Shown: positions 26,262 to 34,164 of the stretch, piece after piece
How the letters are laid out: each line of letters starts with the position of its first letter
How positions within the stretch are numbered: position 1 is the stretch's first letter
NCBI GenBank assembly: GCA_964504565.1
Contig: CAZDEY010000003.1
Span: 1 to 64,000 of the forward strand
DNA: 64,000 nt
Reading direction: 5' to 3'
From: Cesiribacter sp964504565
GTDB lineage: Bacteria > Bacteroidota > Bacteroidia > Cytophagales > Cyclobacteriaceae
Program-made: the position numbers and the translations under genes
Notes under the pieces: generated by a model
Database searches by the model: none
Told to the model about the DNA's origin: nothing
The model's input: the letters and a program-made list of their open reading frames with translations, nothing else

Positions 26262-26864
26262 GTGAAGAATTTATCCTTAGTCTTTAATGTAATTTTAGCC
26301 GTTGCCGTAGCGGTTCTTTATTTTCTGCACTTTAACGATAGCAGCCCTCAAACTGAAGAAACTAATGCTGTAGTAACTTCTGCGCCCCGAGGCAAAACGG
26401 TTATAGCTTATATCAATTCCGATTCCTTACTAACTAACTACGAATACTTCAAAAGTATGGAACAGGAACTTACCGAACTTCAGGCTCAGTACGATCAGGA
26501 CTATGCCGGACGTGCCCGAGGTCTTCAGCAAAGCATAATGGACTTTCAGCAGAACGCTCAGAATATGACTATTGCTAAAGCTAAAGCTACCGAAGAAGAT
26601 CTAATGAAAAGGCAAAATAACCTTCGCGTATATCAGGAGGGGTTAACCCAAAAGCTTATGAAGCGCCAGGCCGAGCTTCAAGACTCGTTATATTTGCGGG
26701 TTTCGGAATACCTAAAAGACTACGGCCGGGACAACAACCTTGATATTGTTCTTACTTACCAGCGGGGCAGTGGAGTATTGTTTGCCAGCGATAGCCTAAA
26801 TATTACCCAAGATGTAATTGAAGGGTTGAATAAAGATTATCAGCCTGCTGAAAGCACAAACTAA
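26262..26864 (+). CDS. OmpH/Skp-family periplasmic chaperone
   Basis: A 200-residue protein with an N-terminal hydrophobic segment (about 3-22), then IAYINSDSLLTNYEYFKSM, the OmpH start pattern, and a long coiled coil (about 60-150) rich in Gln, Glu and Lys (the jellyfish tentacles), closing with the strand motif LDIVLTYQRGSGVLFASDSLNIT. The family escorts unfolded outer-membrane proteins across the periplasm. The start is GTG at 26262; no ATG is available. The N-terminal segment may remain as an anchor as it has no clear cleavage site. A -7 element and a terminator bracket it as a single-gene unit. Confidence 0.9.
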   Translation: MKNLSLVFNVILAVAVAVLYFLHFNDSSPQTEETNAVVTSAPRGKTVIAYINSDSLLTNYEYFKSMEQELTELQAQYDQDYAGRARGLQQSIMDFQQNAQNMTIAKAKATEEDLMKRQNNLRVYQEGLTQKLMKRQAELQDSLYLRVSEYLKDYGRDNNLDIVLTYQRGSGVLFASDSLNITQDVIEGLNKDYQPAESTN

Positions 26865-26870
26865 TTAATT

Positions 26871-26895
26871 TCCCGGTTTAAGCCGGGATTTTTAT
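26871..26895 (+). terminator. Intrinsic terminator of the Skp-like gene
   Basis: Stem TCCCGG / CCGGGA with loop TTTAAG and a T-rich tail, 6 bases after the stop codon. The DinB start codon follows at 26900. Confidence 0.85.
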
Positions 26896-26899
26896 TTAT

Positions 26900-27442
26900 A
26901 TGGAAGCCAGCTTTAAAAACCGATTCGACAAGTTAAATAAACAAGCTCAATATTTCTGGAGCCTGGCCAATTCACTGAAAGACGAACAACTGCACTATAA
27001 TCCTGGCCCTAATCAATGGTCAGTAGCCCAAGTGTTAGAACACCTCTACGCGGTAGATAAACAAACCCTGGCCTACCTTCTGAATAAAAATTACGAAAGC
27101 ATCCGTCATAAGGGCCGGGTGCGGAACTGGGTATATACCCTACTATTAACCCTGGCTCTAAAAAGCCGGAAGAAATTTAAGGTGCCGGGAAAAGCCGATA
27201 TCAGACCTAGTGACCAGCCTGACCTTAGCTTGATTGTTTTAGACTGGAAGAAAACTAGGCAAGATCTAGCCAGCTATTTAGAAAATTTTCCGGCGCCCGG
27301 GCGGAATAGAATGGTTTTCCGGCATCCGCTGGTTGGGGCTTTAACCATGAACCAAACACTAGACTTTCTGTACAACCACCACGGACACCACCTACCGCAA
27401 ATACAGAAGTTGCTTAGTACTGATATTGAACGGAGAGGGTAA
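26900..27442 (+). CDS. DinB-family metal-binding protein
   Basis: A 180-residue four-helix-bundle protein of the DinB/YfiT superfamily. The metal triad is present: His48 in VLEHLY and the C-terminal HHGHHLPQI with His160 and His164 spaced as HxxxH. QWSVAQVLEHL is the typical first signature. Members include thiol transferases that use bacillithiol; since ypdA is nearby, a bacillithiol-S-transferase role is possible, but many DinB proteins have no known substrate. No membrane segment. It follows a terminator and precedes a small helical protein by 33 bases. Confidence 0.88.
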   Translation: MEASFKNRFDKLNKQAQYFWSLANSLKDEQLHYNPGPNQWSVAQVLEHLYAVDKQTLAYLLNKNYESIRHKGRVRNWVYTLLLTLALKSRKKFKVPGKADIRPSDQPDLSLIVLDWKKTRQDLASYLENFPAPGRNRMVFRHPLVGALTMNQTLDFLYNHHGHHLPQIQKLLSTDIERRG

Positions 27443-27475
27443 ACAATTAAATAAGTTATCCGATTTATACCCTAT

Positions 27476-27949
27476 ATGATACATGCTTTTGAAAATTTGA
27501 GCCTGGCCGAGCAAGACCAAATACTTAACGCCCCGGCTTATATAACGGCCCTGGTAGCAGGTTCAGATGGCACATTTGATGAGGAAGAACTGGCTGCCGG
27601 AACCAATTTAGCCAAGTGGAAAACAATTAACGCCCGCCCCGATCTGCTGGAGTATTATCAATTAGTAGATGCTCGTTTTGCCGGTGAGCTTAAGCAATTA
27701 ATGCAAAAATTACCGGATGATACCCTGGATCGGGGTCATGAATTAGTAGCAAAAATTAAGGAGCTTAACCCAATTTTGGCCAAGTTGGAAATTACCTTTG
27801 CTGAGCAGATATACGCTAGTTGGAAGGAACTGGCTAAGCGTATTGCCGAAGCTTCGGGCGGGGTTTTAGGTTATCTGTCCATAGGCTACGATGAATCTAA
27901 AGTGGTAAATTTAGAAATGCTAAAATCGCCCCGCAGCCAATCGGTATAG
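27476..27949 (+). CDS. Small helical protein, TerB-like pattern
   Basis: A 157-residue, mostly helical soluble protein. The start shows ITALVAGSDGTFDEEELAAG, a pattern of helix, Gly-Asp-Gly turn and acidic helix as in TerB/DjlA-type domains, where a similar acidic turn binds metal. The last third ends with EASGGVLGYLSIGYDE. The TerB link is tentative. It lies 5 bases before the second rhomboid gene and could be translated with it. No known function. Confidence 0.72.
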   Translation: MIHAFENLSLAEQDQILNAPAYITALVAGSDGTFDEEELAAGTNLAKWKTINARPDLLEYYQLVDARFAGELKQLMQKLPDDTLDRGHELVAKIKELNPILAKLEITFAEQIYASWKELAKRIAEASGGVLGYLSIGYDESKVVNLEMLKSPRSQSV

Positions 27950-27954
27950 CGCTT

Positions 27955-28524
27955 ATGCTGGCAAAATTATCGGAAAGTGTATTAGTGCCTGCGCGCCTCA
28001 CACTACTAATGTGGGGCGTTTTCTTTTTTGAAGTATCCTTTGGAATTGATTTTAGTTTCTTGGGAATATTTCCGCGAGATCTTTTTGGTGCGGTAGGCAT
28101 TGTAGTATCACCCTTGCTGCACGGCAGTTTGGGTCATATATTTTCCAACACTGTACCTTTTATTGTGCTGGGTACCACCTTGTTTTTTTTCTATCCGCAA
28201 ATTGCCAACCGGGTGTTTTTCTACTGCTACTTCCTGACTGGCGCGTTGGTTTGGCTTCTCGGCAGTTCAAATTTACATATAGGTGCCAGCGGGGTTATCT
28301 ACGGCCTGGCGTTTTTCCTGATCTTCTACGGATTTTTTAAAAGAGATTTTCAGAGCCTGGTAATCTCAATTTTTATAGTTGTATTGTACGGTAGCTTGTT
28401 TTACGGTCTGGTACCTACTCGGCCCGGAATTTCCTACGAATCGCATATATACGGAGCTTTAACCGGGTTTCTGATGGCAGTTGCCTACGGTAAAAAGCGA
28501 GGAACTTTTAGAAATAGGTGGTAA
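27955..28524 (+). CDS. Compact rhomboid intramembrane serine protease
   Basis: A 189-residue inner-membrane protease, minimal six-helix form. Catalytic Ser112 in GASG, His164 in YESH, and HIFSN (His61, Asn65) for the oxyanion hole. It lacks the long tail of the paralogue at 25278. Both share the preceding FLGI-P-R and the SPLLHG/TAPLVHG stretch, pointing to a common origin. Its stop lies 2 bases from the stop of xseB on the other strand, with no terminator visible. Substrate unknown. Confidence 0.93.
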   Translation: MLAKLSESVLVPARLTLLMWGVFFFEVSFGIDFSFLGIFPRDLFGAVGIVVSPLLHGSLGHIFSNTVPFIVLGTTLFFFYPQIANRVFFYCYFLTGALVWLLGSSNLHIGASGVIYGLAFFLIFYGFFKRDFQSLVISIFIVVLYGSLFYGLVPTRPGISYESHIYGALTGFLMAVAYGKKRGTFRNRW

Positions 28525-28525
28525 G

Positions 28526-28711
28526 CTACTTCTTTAGGTTTTCCAAAGCTTCCTCAACTTCAGCTTCGGTACTTTTTAGCCTTTTTTGGCAGAATTCGGT
28601 TAGTTGGTGAGCTTCTTTTACTAAAGCTCCCAATTCATCTACATCCGGTTCTTCTGCCTCAATTTTCTGAACTATTTCTTCAAGTCGGGCTATTGCTTCG
28701 CGGTACGTCAT
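28526..28711 (-). CDS. xseB: Exodeoxyribonuclease VII small subunit
   Basis: A 61-residue helical hairpin protein that binds the C-terminal part of XseA to form the enzyme degrading single-stranded DNA from both ends. It has the standard sequence YREAIARLEEIVQKIE, then LVKEAHQLTEFCQKRL and a Glu-rich end. It follows xseA after 4 bases, the usual arrangement. Length is normal for the family. Confidence 0.96.
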   Translation of the reverse strand: MTYREAIARLEEIVQKIEAEEPDVDELGALVKEAHQLTEFCQKRLKSTEAEVEEALENLKK

Positions 28712-28715
28712 AAAA

Positions 28716-30011
28716 TTATTCAGAAACTATGCTTTTGAAGGTAAAATTAATGGTTTTGGTTAACACAATATCACCGGTTTGTGGTTTTTGGCTTAGGCGC
28801 TTACCATCAGGCGTCAGGGTTAAGGTATAGCCTTTGCTTAAAAGTCGTTCCGGATCTTGTAATTCCACCTGACACTTAATATTGTCTAACTCAGCTTGTT
28901 TACGGCAAAGTAGGTTATTGGAAGCACTTTGCAACAGGCGAACCTGAGCGTATAATTCCTGCTTTTTAAATTTTAATTGGCTCCGTACGCTGCCGGCAAT
29001 AGATTGGCTATACCGCTGTATTTTATCGCGGTTTCGGTCTAAAATATTTTCGGCCGAACGGTTTATACCTTGGGCCAGCATTAATACCCGGCCAGCCTCG
29101 GAGTTTATTAGTTTACCTGCCCGCTTGCCTATACCTTCCAGCCGCTCAATCAAATATGACTCAAACCGCATTGCCCGGTTAAGGATAAATTCAGCAACGG
29201 CAGTTGGGGTTTTCAGGGTAGTATGGGCGACCATATCTACTACAGTTTGATCGCGTTCGTGGCCAATGCCACTGATTATCGGCAATTGAACCTGCGCTAA
29301 TGCTTTAGCTAGTTCATATTCATCAAAACAATCTAAATCGGTGCGCGCCCCGCCCCCTCGTATAATTACTAAAGCATCAAACTGATTGGTATCTATCAGG
29401 TTTAGGGCTTGTTTAATTGAAGCTACTGCGGCATCGCCCTGCATACTTGCACCAAATAATTTTAGCTTAAAGGTATAACCGTAGGGATTATTGACTAGTT
29501 GGTGCTGAAAGTCGCCCCAGCCGGCTGCAGTGGGAGAAGTAATAATTGCCAAGCGCTGTGGTACAACTTCTAACTGAAACTTTTTATTCAATTTTAACAA
29601 ACCGGCTTCTTCCAGTTTCTGGATGGTTTCAGCCCGTAGGCGGGCCCGTTCCCCTAAGGTAAAATTTGCATCTAGGTTTTTTACGTTTAGCGAAAGTCCG
29701 TACAGGGCATGATACTCAACGCTAAGCTGAAGCAGAACTTTCATTCCGGCTTTAAGGCGGGAGCCGGTTAGCTCTTCAAAACTTTGGCTAATTAGTTTGT
29801 AAGTAGATGACCATATGGTAGCCCGTGTTTTTGCCACTAGTTTGTCATCTTCTTTCTCAACTAACTCCAAATAGCAGTGGCCCCGCTGGTGGGTACGCAT
29901 CTCGCCAATTTCAGCAACTACCCAGTACGTCGGTTGCAAAACTGTAGCCAGCGCATTGCTAATAATAGCGTTTAGTTCAGAAAGGGAAATACGGCTTTGG
30001 GTAGAAACCAT
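28716..30011 (-). CDS. xseA: Exodeoxyribonuclease VII large subunit
   Basis: A 431-residue catalytic subunit. The N-terminal OB-fold (about 15-115) has YWVVAEIGEMRTHQRGHCYLEL in parts; the nuclease domain shows ITSPTAAGWGDFQ, IIRGGGARTDLDCFD and PIISGIGHERDQTVVDMVAH with the conserved Gly, Asp and His residues; the C-terminal coiled coil (about 290-395) is where XseB subunits attach. The enzyme takes part in repair and removal of single-stranded DNA. First gene of a two-gene operon with xseB. Confidence 0.97.
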   Translation of the reverse strand: MVSTQSRISLSELNAIISNALATVLQPTYWVVAEIGEMRTHQRGHCYLELVEKEDDKLVAKTRATIWSSTYKLISQSFEELTGSRLKAGMKVLLQLSVEYHALYGLSLNVKNLDANFTLGERARLRAETIQKLEEAGLLKLNKKFQLEVVPQRLAIITSPTAAGWGDFQHQLVNNPYGYTFKLKLFGASMQGDAAVASIKQALNLIDTNQFDALVIIRGGGARTDLDCFDEYELAKALAQVQLPIISGIGHERDQTVVDMVAHTTLKTPTAVAEFILNRAMRFESYLIERLEGIGKRAGKLINSEAGRVLMLAQGINRSAENILDRNRDKIQRYSQSIAGSVRSQLKFKKQELYAQVRLLQSASNNLLCRKQAELDNIKCQVELQDPERLLSKGYTLTLTPDGKRLSQKPQTGDIVLTKTINFTFKSIVSE

Positions 30012-30053
30012 AATTCAAAATTAACTGAATCTATCCACTCTAAAAAGCCGCAC

Positions 30054-30079
30054 AAAAAAAGAGCCTTGCATAAGGCTCT
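30054..30079 (-). terminator. Terminator of the second sigma module
   Basis: Stem AGAGCCTT / AAGGCTCT with loop GCAT; on the minus strand a run of seven T follows. It lies just after the stop codon at 30084. Confidence 0.88.
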
Positions 30080-30083
30080 GATT

Positions 30084-30548
30084 CTAATTCTTGGGTCGGC
30101 TCCGGCCAACGCTTCCCCGCCGGTCCTTCAGACGATCTAACAGCATTTTTCGAAATTGTTTTTCAGCTATCATTAAAGTTATAACCCGCTTAGACCCTAG
30201 TATGCGGCTTAGCTTATTACCGTAATATTCTTCATTCAGTTCGTCCTCTTTACGTTCTAACTGAAAATAACTATTTAAAATTTGATCCGAGCGCTTATCA
30301 TCCAGTTCCGCTGATTTTCTTTCATCAAACAAGCTGCGCTGTTGGTCTTTAATTTGCTTACGCTTTTCCTGAAATTCGTTAAATACTGGCCAGAACTCTT
30401 TAGCTTCAGCACTACTCAAATTCAATTCTTTGGTTAAATGAGCTATCAGGGCAGCCTCAACTCGCTCTTCCGAGCTTTGTGAGTAAGCCATATTCCCTAA
30501 TAGGAGTAGGGCAGTCAATATTCCGATTATATTTCTAAAACTTACCAT
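30084..30548 (-). CDS. Periplasmic CpxP/Spy-like helical protein
   Basis: A 154-residue exported protein: signal peptide to about residue 24 (LLGNMAYSQ), then an almost fully helical charged region rich in Glu, Lys and Arg (LTKELNLSSAEAKEFWPVFNEF, then KRKQIKDQQR). The LNLSSAEAKEFWPVFNEF pattern recurs in Bacteroidota proteins next to ECF sigma factors and resembles the CpxP/Spy/heavy-metal-sensor group. It overlaps the upstream membrane gene by 7 bases and is the third gene of the module 31568 to 30084. Likely a periplasmic sensor or chaperone tied to the sigma factor; this is inferred from gene order. Confidence 0.8.
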   Translation of the reverse strand: MVSFRNIIGILTALLLLGNMAYSQSSEERVEAALIAHLTKELNLSSAEAKEFWPVFNEFQEKRKQIKDQQRSLFDERKSAELDDKRSDQILNSYFQLERKEDELNEEYYGNKLSRILGSKRVITLMIAEKQFRKMLLDRLKDRRGSVGRSRPKN

Positions 30549-30970
30549 AAGTCTTCGTTTGAAAAGTTTTCAAAAGAGTTAAGCAGCTCCTGATCGTTTA
30601 AATTATCAACATCTTCAGCATGTAGGCTGTAGGTTTCATTGTATTTTATATCCTCTAAATCAGCCAGAATAAGCTCATCATCGTTTAGGTAGTCAATAAC
30701 CGCCTGGCTTTCGGTTTGGCTTAGCAAAATAGTTAAATCCGAGGCACTGCTTTTCTGCTTAAAACTCCCTGAAACTCCCAGAGTAATCAATACAGTAGCC
30801 ACAACCGTATAAGCGTACGCGCTTAATTCTAATCGCTTAAACCACGGATTAAGTGCGGACTTACCAAGTTCACCTAGTTTATATACAACTTGGCCGGGCA
30901 AATAGTAGAAATACCCGTCAGGTGCCCGGTAAGGACTAGGTGATTTCTTATTTGGTAGGTTAAATCCCAT
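30542..30970 (-). CDS. Single-pass membrane protein, putative anti-sigma partner
   Basis: A 142-residue protein with a short basic N-terminal segment, one membrane helix (about 50-67), and an acidic C-terminal half ending in NSFENFSNEDLW. There is no zinc HxxxCxxC motif, so it is not a ZAS-type anti-sigma. The position between an ECF sigma gene and a CpxP-like gene, with overlap to the latter, makes a sigma-holding membrane protein the likely role. Sequence alone does not prove binding. It follows the sigma gene by 34 bases. Confidence 0.72.
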   Translation of the reverse strand: MGFNLPNKKSPSPYRAPDGYFYYLPGQVVYKLGELGKSALNPWFKRLELSAYAYTVVATVLITLGVSGSFKQKSSASDLTILLSQTESQAVIDYLNDDELILADLEDIKYNETYSLHAEDVDNLNDQELLNSFENFSNEDLW

Positions 30971-31004
30971 GCTGGTTAGATGTATAGTATATCTAAAGGT
31001 TTAA

Positions 31005-31568
31005 TTAACTGCTAATTAAATGCTCCTCAACCTTTTTAGCGGCAATATGATAGCTAGCTTTTAGTGAACCTACCGAGGTACCGGTAATTTCGGCTATTTG
31101 CTCGTAGGGCATTTCATCGTAATATCTTAAATTAAATACCAATCGTTGTTTATCGGGTAGTTTCAGCAGTGCGGATTGCAATTTGCATTCCACCTCATCG
31201 GCAGCCGGGCTAAGTTCTACTTCCAGCTTCCCGGCTAATTCGGCATTATAATCGTGAATAGGTAAAAAGTACTTTTGCTTTTTTTTTCTAAGGAAACCTA
31301 AAGCCTCGTTAGTAGCAATGCGATACAGCCAGGTAAACAAACTGGAATTACCCTTAAAACCTTCCAAATTCTTATACGCCTTTATGAAGGTTTCTTGTAA
31401 TAGGTCATCAGCATCTTCGTGAACCACTACTAATTTACGAATGTGGTGGTATAGTCGTTCCTGATAGGCGAACATAAGACTACGGAAGGCCGGCTCGCGG
31501 GTTGCTGGCTGGGCAAACTGCTCTAAAATTTCCGTATCCGTAGGTTGTCTGGCTTTCACCGCACTCAC
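31005..31568 (-). CDS. ECF-type RNA polymerase sigma factor
   Basis: A 187-residue sigma factor with region 2 at about 30-95 (DDLLQETF at 54-61, SSLFTWLYRIATNEAL) and region 4 at about 128-182 (LLKLPDKQRLVFNLRYYDEMPYEQIAEITG in pieces, then a recognition helix). It belongs to a different branch from the one at 746. The start is GTG at 31568; a second GTG three codons on is possible. It heads a three-gene module with a membrane protein and a periplasmic helical protein, closed by the terminator at 30054-30079. Confidence 0.93.
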   Translation of the reverse strand: MSAVKARQPTDTEILEQFAQPATREPAFRSLMFAYQERLYHHIRKLVVVHEDADDLLQETFIKAYKNLEGFKGNSSLFTWLYRIATNEALGFLRKKKQKYFLPIHDYNAELAGKLEVELSPAADEVECKLQSALLKLPDKQRLVFNLRYYDEMPYEQIAEITGTSVGSLKASYHIAAKKVEEHLISS

Positions 31569-31603
31569 AAGGGCTTAGATGATTGCTCAAGCCGGAGGTT
31601 TAA

Positions 31604-33202
31604 TTATTCTTCAGAAAAAATTAACCCTAAGGCCACGCCGTTGGTCCAACCAAAGCCATCTTGCAGGGGGTATTCACCACCGCCGGCGGCTAAAGTAGTA
31701 TCAATTACATTGTATTTTTCCATCATACGGCCACTACTTAGGTACACTTTGCGGTTAAGCCTTAACCAGCGGGAGCCGGCAGTATCGGCTAAGCGGTTAT
31801 GATCGTAGCAGCGCAAGCCATTTATAGCCAGCCATTGCAGGGGTGCCCAGCCGTTGGGGGCGTCCCATTGTTGTTCCGATTCTAATAAAGTGGTGACAAA
31901 GCCACCTTCCTTCAAAAACTTATCTTCCAGAAGAGAGGCAATTTTATCGGCTTGCGGCTGAGTAGCAACTTCGCAGTACAGTGCTGATACTGCCGCCATG
32001 GTAATTGCCGGGGTAAAGTTTTTCTGCACCCAATCATAATCTCTAAACCAACCTACTGCATCATCCCATAAATATTGGTGAATGGCAGCCTCTCGCTTAT
32101 TGGCCAGCTGGTCGTAATGTTCCGCCTTAATGCTGTTTTGCTGGGCCAGGTATAGTTCGCTCAGCAAAGTTTCGGTTTGGTGAAGTAGGCAGTTTAAGTC
32201 AATCGGGATAATATCGGTAGTATGGGTGGTAGCCAGGCGGGGCGGTTCAGACATCCAACGGCTGCTAAAATCCCAACCCGACTCAGCTGCCGCCCGCAAA
32301 TTTCGGTAAATTTGGCTATGCTGCTTAGCCGGAAGCTCCCGGGCTATGGCAACATCTTCACTATAGCTTTCCGGGCGGGGCGTATCCAAATCATCATAAT
32401 ATCGGTTTAGTACTGAGCCATCCTCTAGTTTTACTACCCGTCGGCTTAATTTATTGCGGTCGTTAAGTAATTCCGAATCGTTCATCCAGAAATCATATTC
32501 GGTTTCCAGGGCCGGCAGATAGGGTAGGGCGGCCTCTGTTCCGGCTTGTTTTTGGTATAACTTCACCATTGAGCCAAAGTAAGGTGGCTGCGAACGGCTC
32601 AGGTAGTAAGTGCGGTTGCCATTGGGTATATGGCCCACCTGATTAATTAGCCAGGCGAAATTGTCCAGCATATCCTTTACCAAGTCCATACGGCCTGATG
32701 CTACCAGGCCCTGCATGGTAAAGTAACTATCCCAGTAATAAATTTCGCGAAAGCGGCCGCCCGGAACCACGTATGGCTTAGGCAAAGGTATTAAACTGGA
32801 ATTAGCAATATGCTCATCGGCCGGACGGGTTAGATTAGGCCAGTGGTTTTGTAAATGATCTTCCAGGCTTAGGCTTAAGTCGCTTTCAAAATCGATGTCA
32901 ACAATTTCAGGCAAATAGAAATTTTCCAGAACAAATGCCTTCAAATTAAAACCGGGGGTTGACCGCTGTCCTAGGTAAGCTGCCACAATAGAATCAGGAT
33001 TTGATTTCGGGCGGCAATCGACGAAGGTTTTGCTATCAGCAAAAATGCCACTGGTTTGAACAGCTATGAAAAGATCCTGCAAGTCGGTAGAAGGTTGATA
33101 AAACTGGGTATCGGAGGCCGGCAAGCTACGTTCGCTTACTGGATTGCACCCCCAAAAGAGTATGCTATATATTAGTAAGCTTAGGTAGCTGATGGTTCGC
33201 AT
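31604..33202 (-). CDS. Periplasmic trehalase lipoprotein (GH37)
   Basis: A 532-residue alpha,alpha-trehalase splitting trehalose into two glucose units. ATG at 33202 gives a signal peptide with lipobox LFWGC (Cys19); TTG at 33229 would add nine residues and overlap the upstream gene, so it is rejected. GH37 signature 1 is PGGRFREIYYWDSYF (about 147-161) and signature 2 is QWDAPNGWAP near the C-terminal third. Other marks are EDVAIARELPAK and PIDLNCLLHQTE. As a lipoprotein it would act outside the inner membrane. It starts 2 bases after the stress-protein stop, so the two genes are likely in one transcript. Confidence 0.95.
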   Translation of the reverse strand: MRTISYLSLLIYSILFWGCNPVSERSLPASDTQFYQPSTDLQDLFIAVQTSGIFADSKTFVDCRPKSNPDSIVAAYLGQRSTPGFNLKAFVLENFYLPEIVDIDFESDLSLSLEDHLQNHWPNLTRPADEHIANSSLIPLPKPYVVPGGRFREIYYWDSYFTMQGLVASGRMDLVKDMLDNFAWLINQVGHIPNGNRTYYLSRSQPPYFGSMVKLYQKQAGTEAALPYLPALETEYDFWMNDSELLNDRNKLSRRVVKLEDGSVLNRYYDDLDTPRPESYSEDVAIARELPAKQHSQIYRNLRAAAESGWDFSSRWMSEPPRLATTHTTDIIPIDLNCLLHQTETLLSELYLAQQNSIKAEHYDQLANKREAAIHQYLWDDAVGWFRDYDWVQKNFTPAITMAAVSALYCEVATQPQADKIASLLEDKFLKEGGFVTTLLESEQQWDAPNGWAPLQWLAINGLRCYDHNRLADTAGSRWLRLNRKVYLSSGRMMEKYNVIDTTLAAGGGEYPLQDGFGWTNGVALGLIFSEE

Positions 33203-33204
33203 AT

Positions 33205-34143
33205 CTAAATATCTTTGATAAAATCCCAAATTCCGGCATTTTGGCCCTTTGGCCTAACTATAAATAGCGGATATTTATGATTCATTTGAATGGCCCGTTC
33301 GGCAATACTACCTAGAAACAGGGCAGTGGCGGCGGTTCGGCCTTTAGCACCCATAACAATTCCGTCTACATCAAGCTCTACGGCCTTATCGTAAATGTCG
33401 GACATCTGGTTATCATTAACGTCATTAGAGTAGGTGTCTTTCACATTGACACCTTTTGTATTTATTTCTTTAATGAATTTACGATACTCCTTGCGGGCGT
33501 GCTTTTTCATAATTTCGGCAAACTCCCCAAAGCTTTTGCCGCTGTAATGGTAGCCCGCCGGAACCGTAAACACGTTTTGCACTATAACTTTACCTTTCTC
33601 TTTATTTCGGCGAGAAATTATGTCAATAGCCATATTTAGGGCTAGGCGGCTGTTATCTGAAAAGTCAGAAGGTACTAATACTTTATCGAATGCTAAACGG
33701 CTGCCTTCCGGTACTATAAGCAGGTTGCAACTGGCCCTACGAGCCAGGCGCTGAACAACTACGCCGGTGCCTTGCAGCCTGGTTTTTTTACCGGCCACAA
33801 TAATATCAATATTAGAATCTTCCACCATTTGCAGTATTTTGCGGGGTGGCAGGCCATGTTTAACCAGAACTTGAACCTTTACCTTACCGTTAATATCAGC
33901 AGGCAAGCTTAACTTAGCATCTACCAGCGACTGGATTTTTTCTCTACGCTCATTTAGGGCATTATCCAGCATATCTGGAAACTCTTTCAGAACAGCTTCC
34001 GGCACGTGAACATCTTTCACCACATTCAAGAAATATACCCGCTCAACATTTGGCCCGGTAGCAATTATGTTGGCAAATTCAACCAGGGTTTCATCCAGTT
34101 CAGATAGGTCAAGGCAAACTAATATTCGCTTAAGAGGATTCAT
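33205..34143 (-). CDS. Tandem universal stress protein
   Basis: A 312-residue cytoplasmic protein of two UspA-type domains (about 1-150 and 155-300). The second has the nucleotide motif GAKGRTAATALFLGSIAERAI split as G-x2-G-x9-GS; in the first the site reads GKKTRLQGTGVVVQRLARRA and departs from the consensus, so it may not bind ATP. RILVCLDLSELDE and KVLVPSDFSDNSR open the two domains. Such tandem forms are common in Bacteroidota. It precedes the trehalase gene by 2 bases; since trehalose is a stress solute, joint regulation makes sense, but is inferred. Confidence 0.93.
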   Translation of the reverse strand: MNPLKRILVCLDLSELDETLVEFANIIATGPNVERVYFLNVVKDVHVPEAVLKEFPDMLDNALNERREKIQSLVDAKLSLPADINGKVKVQVLVKHGLPPRKILQMVEDSNIDIIVAGKKTRLQGTGVVVQRLARRASCNLLIVPEGSRLAFDKVLVPSDFSDNSRLALNMAIDIISRRNKEKGKVIVQNVFTVPAGYHYSGKSFGEFAEIMKKHARKEYRKFIKEINTKGVNVKDTYSNDVNDNQMSDIYDKAVELDVDGIVMGAKGRTAATALFLGSIAERAIQMNHKYPLFIVRPKGQNAGIWDFIKDI

Positions 34144-34164
34144 GGGCTTAATTTAAGGCAGCCG

